A stretch of DNA of 64,000 bases from Pectobacterium araliae. Lineage in GTDB: Bacteria > Pseudomonadota > Gammaproteobacteria > Enterobacterales > Enterobacteriaceae. The notes below the pieces were generated by a model. That model worked only from the letters and a program-made list of their open reading frames with translations. It was not told the DNA's origin and did no database searches. Both the position numbers and the translations under genes were made by a program. This document shows, piece by piece, positions 60,906 through 64,000 of this stretch. The DNA is taken from the NCBI RefSeq assembly GCF_037076465.1, contig NZ_AP028908.1:248001-312000 (forward strand). Reading direction: 5' to 3'. Positions within the stretch are counted from its first letter, which is position 1. The number at the start of each line of letters is the position of its first letter.

Positions 60906-62525
60906 TTACCGCTTCGGTCCGGCTTTCACCAGCGCTGCACCTGCTGGTGCATCGGTGTATTTATCGAAGTTGGTGATAAAGCGCTGTGCCAGATCGTCCG
61001 CTTTTTCCTGCCACTGTTCAACGCTCGCGTAGGTATCACGCGGGTCGAGAATGTCAGGGTTGACGCCGGGCAGCGAGGTTGGAATTGCCAAATCGAACAC
61101 TGGCAGTGTCTGCATTTCTGCATCATCAATGCTGCCGTTCAGAATGGCGTCAATAATCCCGCGCGTATCCTTGATTGATATACGCTTGCCGCTGCCGTTC
61201 CAGCCCGTGTTCACCAGATAGGCCTGCGCGCCTGCCGCCTTCATACGTTTCACCAGCACTTCCGCGTACTGTGTTGGGTGCAGCATCAGGAAGGCGGCGC
61301 CGAAGCAGGCGGAGAAGGTTGGTGTGGGTTCCGTTACACCACGTTCAGTTCCCGCTAGCTTGGCGGTAAAGCCGGACAGGAAGTGGTACTGCGTCTGATC
61401 GGACGTCAGGCGGGAAACGGGTGGTAACACGCCGAACGCGTCCGCCGTCAGGAAGATCACTTTGGTCGCGTGACCCGCTTTGGAGACCGGTTTAACGATG
61501 TTGTGAATGTGGTAGATCGGGTAAGAAACGCGGGTGTTCTCGGTTTTGGAACCGTCGTTGAAGTCCACGTTGCCGTCTGCCAGCACGGTGACGTTCTCCA
61601 GCAGCGCATCGCGTTTAATGGCGCCGTAAATATCCGGCTCCGCTTCTTTGGATAGCTTGATGGTTTTGGCGTAGCAGCCGCCTTCAAAGTTAAAAACGCC
61701 GTCGTCGTCCCAGCCGTGCTCGTCATCGCCAATTAACTGGCGTTTCGGGTCGGTGGACAACGTGGTTTTTCCCGTACCGGACAGGCCGAAGAAGACCGCG
61801 ACATCGCCTTTTTCGCCGACGTTTGCCGAGCAGTGCATCGAGGCGATGCCTTTCAGCGGTAGCAGGTAGTTCATGATGGAGAACATCCCTTTCTTCATTT
61901 CGCCACCGTACCAGGTGCCGCCAATCAGTTGGATGCGCTCCGTCAGGTTAAAAGCGACAAAGTTCTCGGAATTCAGCCCCTGTTCCTGCCAGTTCGGGTT
62001 GGTGCATTTTGCGCCGTTCATCACGATGAAATCCGGTTCGAAACCTGCCAGTTCTTCATCGCTCGGGCGGATAAACATGTTTTTGACGAAATGCGCCTGC
62101 CAGGCCACTTCCGTCACGAAACGCACGCTGAGACGACTGTCTGGATTGGCACCACAGAAGGCATCGATGATGAACAACCGCTTGCCGGACAACTGCGTGG
62201 TGACGAGCTGTTTCAGGTGTGTCCAGGTTTCCTGGCTCAATGGGTGGTTATCGTTCTTACCTTTGCCTTGATCGGACCACCACACGGTGTCGCGGGTCAC
62301 GTCATCACGCACGATGTATTTGTCTTTCGGGGAACGGCCGGTAAAGATGCCAGTATCAACGGCTATCGCACCCAGTTGGGTTTCGATGCCGCGTTCATAG
62401 CCTTGTAGGGTAGGAGAGCGTTCTTCTTCAAAAAGCAGTTCATAGCTGGGATTGTAGACAATCTCGCGGACATCATGGATTCCATAAGCCGTCAGGGCTT
62501 GCGGGGTAATACCGTTGATCTGCAT
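60906..62525 (-). CDS. pckA: phosphoenolpyruvate carboxykinase (ATP)
   Basis: PckA turns oxaloacetate and ATP into phosphoenolpyruvate and CO2, the first step of gluconeogenesis. The 539-residue protein (E. coli 540) has the substrate-site segments [15 protein letters not shown] and [12 protein letters not shown], the kinase-1 P-loop [17 protein letters not shown], and the metal/ATP region [20 protein letters not shown]. The frame is open to 62540, but ATG 62523-62525 has GAGGAG seven bases upstream and gives the E. coli-like start MQINGITPQ. The gene is monocistronic, convergent with envZ. Confidence 0.97.
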   Translation of the reverse strand: MQINGITPQALTAYGIHDVREIVYNPSYELLFEEERSPTLQGYERGIETQLGAIAVDTGIFTGRSPKDKYIVRDDVTRDTVWWSDQGKGKNDNHPLSQETWTHLKQLVTTQLSGKRLFIIDAFCGANPDSRLSVRFVTEVAWQAHFVKNMFIRPSDEELAGFEPDFIVMNGAKCTNPNWQEQGLNSENFVAFNLTERIQLIGGTWYGGEMKKGMFSIMNYLLPLKGIASMHCSANVGEKGDVAVFFGLSGTGKTTLSTDPKRQLIGDDEHGWDDDGVFNFEGGCYAKTIKLSKEAEPDIYGAIKRDALLENVTVLADGNVDFNDGSKTENTRVSYPIYHIHNIVKPVSKAGHATKVIFLTADAFGVLPPVSRLTSDQTQYHFLSGFTAKLAGTERGVTEPTPTFSACFGAAFLMLHPTQYAEVLVKRMKAAGAQAYLVNTGWNGSGKRISIKDTRGIIDAILNGSIDDAEMQTLPVFDLAIPTSLPGVNPDILDPRDTYASVEQWQEKADDLAQRFITNFDKYTDAPAGAALVKAGPKR

Positions 62526-62693
62526 GTTGCTACTCCTCAAGTTATAGTCATACTACTGAACATTGTAGGGAGTGAGCTTATTTTAACCGCGATAGCAATC
62601 ATAAAATTAAATAAATTCATTATTAACTTTGCTTATTTAGAGTGTTTTAAAAATAATCACGGTGGTTTACTGGTGGGAAAATAAGCAAAATAA

Positions 62694-62715
62694 AACGGAT
62701 ACTTCCGTACCCGTT
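62694..62715 (-). terminator. rho-independent terminator of hslO
   Basis: On the minus strand AACGGGTAC-GGAA-GTATCCGTT (9 bp with one G-U pair and a stable GGAA tetraloop) followed by TTATTTTGC, seven bases after the hslO stop. Confidence 0.8.
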
Positions 62716-62722
62716 AAAACGA

Positions 62723-63592
62723 TTAATGCAACAGATTTCCTGATGAATCGTGCCGGATCGCGCGGATGTCCAGCGAATTAAACAGGTAGTGCGTACCGCA
62801 ATAATCACAGTTCATGTCAATTTCACCGTCCTGCTCGATCATCTCATTTACTTCCTGATCGGACAGCGTCATTAATGCATCTGCGCAACGATCGCGCGAG
62901 CAGTGACAGCGGAATTCGACATCCTGCGGTTCATACACGGTCACCTCTTCCTGATGGTAAAGGCGGTACAGCACCTCGTTAGCAGGCAGAGAAAATAGCT
63001 CTTCGGCTTTGACCGTTGTGGTGAGCTGTGCCAGATGATCGAAATCATTGCGGTCGGCATCCTGCGCAGGTAATACCTGGAGTAACATGCCAGCGGCGGC
63101 CTGCTTGCCCTCGTGCTCGGCGGTACGGATAAACAACCGCGTTGGTAATTGCTCGGACTGCTGGAAATAGCTTTCCAGACATTCGGCAACGGTTTCTCCT
63201 TCTAAACCAACCACGCCTTGATAACGCTCACCGTCGGTTGGCGTAATCGTAATGACCAGATAGCCATTGCCGACCATCTCTTTCAGCGAACTCCCCGGTG
63301 CGATATCCCCTTGCAGACGGGCAACGCCGCGCATCTGCTGCTGGTGGTTGCCGTTAATCACCGCCAGTTTCAGCGGGCCATCACCCTGAAGCTGCACGGT
63401 AATATCACCACTAAACTTCAGCGTTGCCGTCAGCAGGCTGGTAGCAACCAGCATCTCGCCCAGCAGCGTTTGTACCGCAGAGGGATAGTCGTGGTTAGTC
63501 AAAATACGTTGATACGTCTCGTTAACTGTCACCAATTCGCCACGGACGGCATAATTTTCAAATAGATAACGATGTAGTTGGTCGTGAGCCAT
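62723..63592 (-). CDS. hslO: redox-regulated chaperone Hsp33
   Basis: Hsp33 is a cytoplasmic holdase switched on by oxidation when its zinc is lost. The 289-residue protein (E. coli 292) carries the C-terminal redox switch CxC ([10 protein letters not shown]) and CxxC ([10 protein letters not shown]), and the family segments [20 protein letters not shown] and [18 protein letters not shown]. The ATG at 63590-63592 has only a weak ribosome site, but aligns with the E. coli start. It is downstream of hslR on the same strand, as in E. coli, and ends in a strong terminator. Confidence 0.97.
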   Translation of the reverse strand: MAHDQLHRYLFENYAVRGELVTVNETYQRILTNHDYPSAVQTLLGEMLVATSLLTATLKFSGDITVQLQGDGPLKLAVINGNHQQQMRGVARLQGDIAPGSSLKEMVGNGYLVITITPTDGERYQGVVGLEGETVAECLESYFQQSEQLPTRLFIRTAEHEGKQAAAGMLLQVLPAQDADRNDFDHLAQLTTTVKAEELFSLPANEVLYRLYHQEEVTVYEPQDVEFRCHCSRDRCADALMTLSDQEVNEMIEQDGEIDMNCDYCGTHYLFNSLDIRAIRHDSSGNLLH

Positions 63593-63662
63593 GATGTTTT
63601 TCTCGTTGTAGTACGCGATGAGTAGTACGGCGAGCGTCGAGTCTTCTTTGAAGGGCGGCGCA

Positions 63663-64000
63663 TTATTCCTGATCGCTGTATTTAAATTTAATCAGATCGC
63701 GGCGCTCTTTTTTATCAGGGCGGCGATCGGGGTGTGGCATCGTCAGCGCATTCATTTTTCGCGCCTGCGTCACCTTTTCTCGCTTCTCAATGCTGGCTGC
63801 CGTTTCCTGATATAGCGCCTGCGCCTCTGTCGCACTTCTGCGCTGGCCGCTGACGGCCATAATGATCACGGTGCGTTCATCATTGCCCTGACGCAGTTTA
63901 ATCTCAGCATTCAGTTCGACCTGTTTGCTCGGCTTACCGCGTTGACCGTTATAGTGCACTTTGCCACCGTCGATCATCTCGCGGGCTATTGCTCGTGTTT
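63663..64000 (-). CDS. hslR: ribosome-associated heat shock protein Hsp15 (5' end beyond window)
   Basis: The last ~112 codons of HslR, which binds stalled 50S subunits carrying nascent chains and helps recycle them. The visible part has the end of the S4-like RNA-binding domain ([18 protein letters not shown]), [20 protein letters not shown] and the basic tail [20 protein letters not shown]. The frame stays open to the window edge (TRAIARE before MIDGG), so the start lies beyond position 64000 and the Met at 63977 is internal. It is upstream of hslO, 70 bases apart. Confidence 0.95.
   Translation of the reverse strand, partial: TRAIAREMIDGGKVHYNGQRGKPSKQVELNAEIKLRQGNDERTVIIMAVSGQRRSATEAQALYQETAASIEKREKVTQARKMNALTMPHPDRRPDKKERRDLIKFKYSDQE

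Overview
The window looks like the chromosome of a Pectobacterium-type soft-rot enterobacterium. Almost every housekeeping product reads as a close relative of the Escherichia coli protein, and the pectin-breakdown genes kduI and kdgT, a carG/cpmJ-like gene and an OlsF-type ornithine-lipid enzyme point to the Pectobacterium/Dickeya group. The genus is inferred from gene content, not from a marker gene. From memory of the E. coli map, the backbone order is kept: asd, glgBXCAP, glpD, glpE-glpG-glpR, malPQ, nfuA-gntX-bioH, tex, greB, ompR-envZ, pckA, hslO-hslR. Several accessory blocks sit between these genes.

Region by region. 1-4.0 kb: asd, a GNAT acetyltransferase and the sensor kinase btsS with no adjacent response-regulator gene. 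4.2-13.8 kb: the glycogen operon glgBXCAP, covering branching, debranching, ADP-glucose synthesis, glycogen synthesis and phosphorolysis. 13.9-19.8 kb, minus strand: a type VI secretion module made of VgrG, a DUF4123 adaptor, a small membrane protein, two tandem paralogous membrane-anchored proteins (candidate immunity), a candidate cell-wall-acting effector and a PAAR spike tip. The VgrG part is GC-rich and the cargo is AT-rich. 20.3-28.6 kb: the glp genes, with glpE split from glpG-glpR by a four-gene operon on the opposite strand for an unidentified acidic sugar (DeoR-kinase fusion, DapA/NanA-type aldolase, YhcH protein, ACS-type MFS transporter). 28.6-35.5 kb: malPQ, nfuA, gntX, bioH.

35.8-41.2 kb: acrD, whose last 140 bp are repeated 2.2 kb downstream. 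The two copies bracket an AT-rich islet encoding Hcp, a candidate effector and a candidate immunity protein whose reading frame is broken at a run of ten T. 41.2-46.7 kb: an alkaline phosphatase gene with an internal deletion, then a DUF3299 protein, an ABC ATPase and an FtsX-type permease with a very histidine-rich loop (probable metal-linked transporter), then a CarG/CpmJ-like protein overlapping an unknown secreted protein. 46.7-49.7 kb: kduI, kdgT and an IclR regulator, for catabolism of pectin-derived keto-deoxyuronates. 50-57.8 kb: tex, a GltA-type citrate synthase whose active-site His is Asn, a chemoreceptor and an OlsF-like bifunctional acyltransferase. 58-64 kb: greB, ompR-envZ, pckA, hslO and the truncated end of hslR.

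A dispersed repeat of about 111 bp occurs three times in full (8.4, 35.6 and 49.9 kb) and once as a 50-bp short form (22.0 kb). No tRNA, rRNA, CRISPR array, transposase gene or prophage was recognised.
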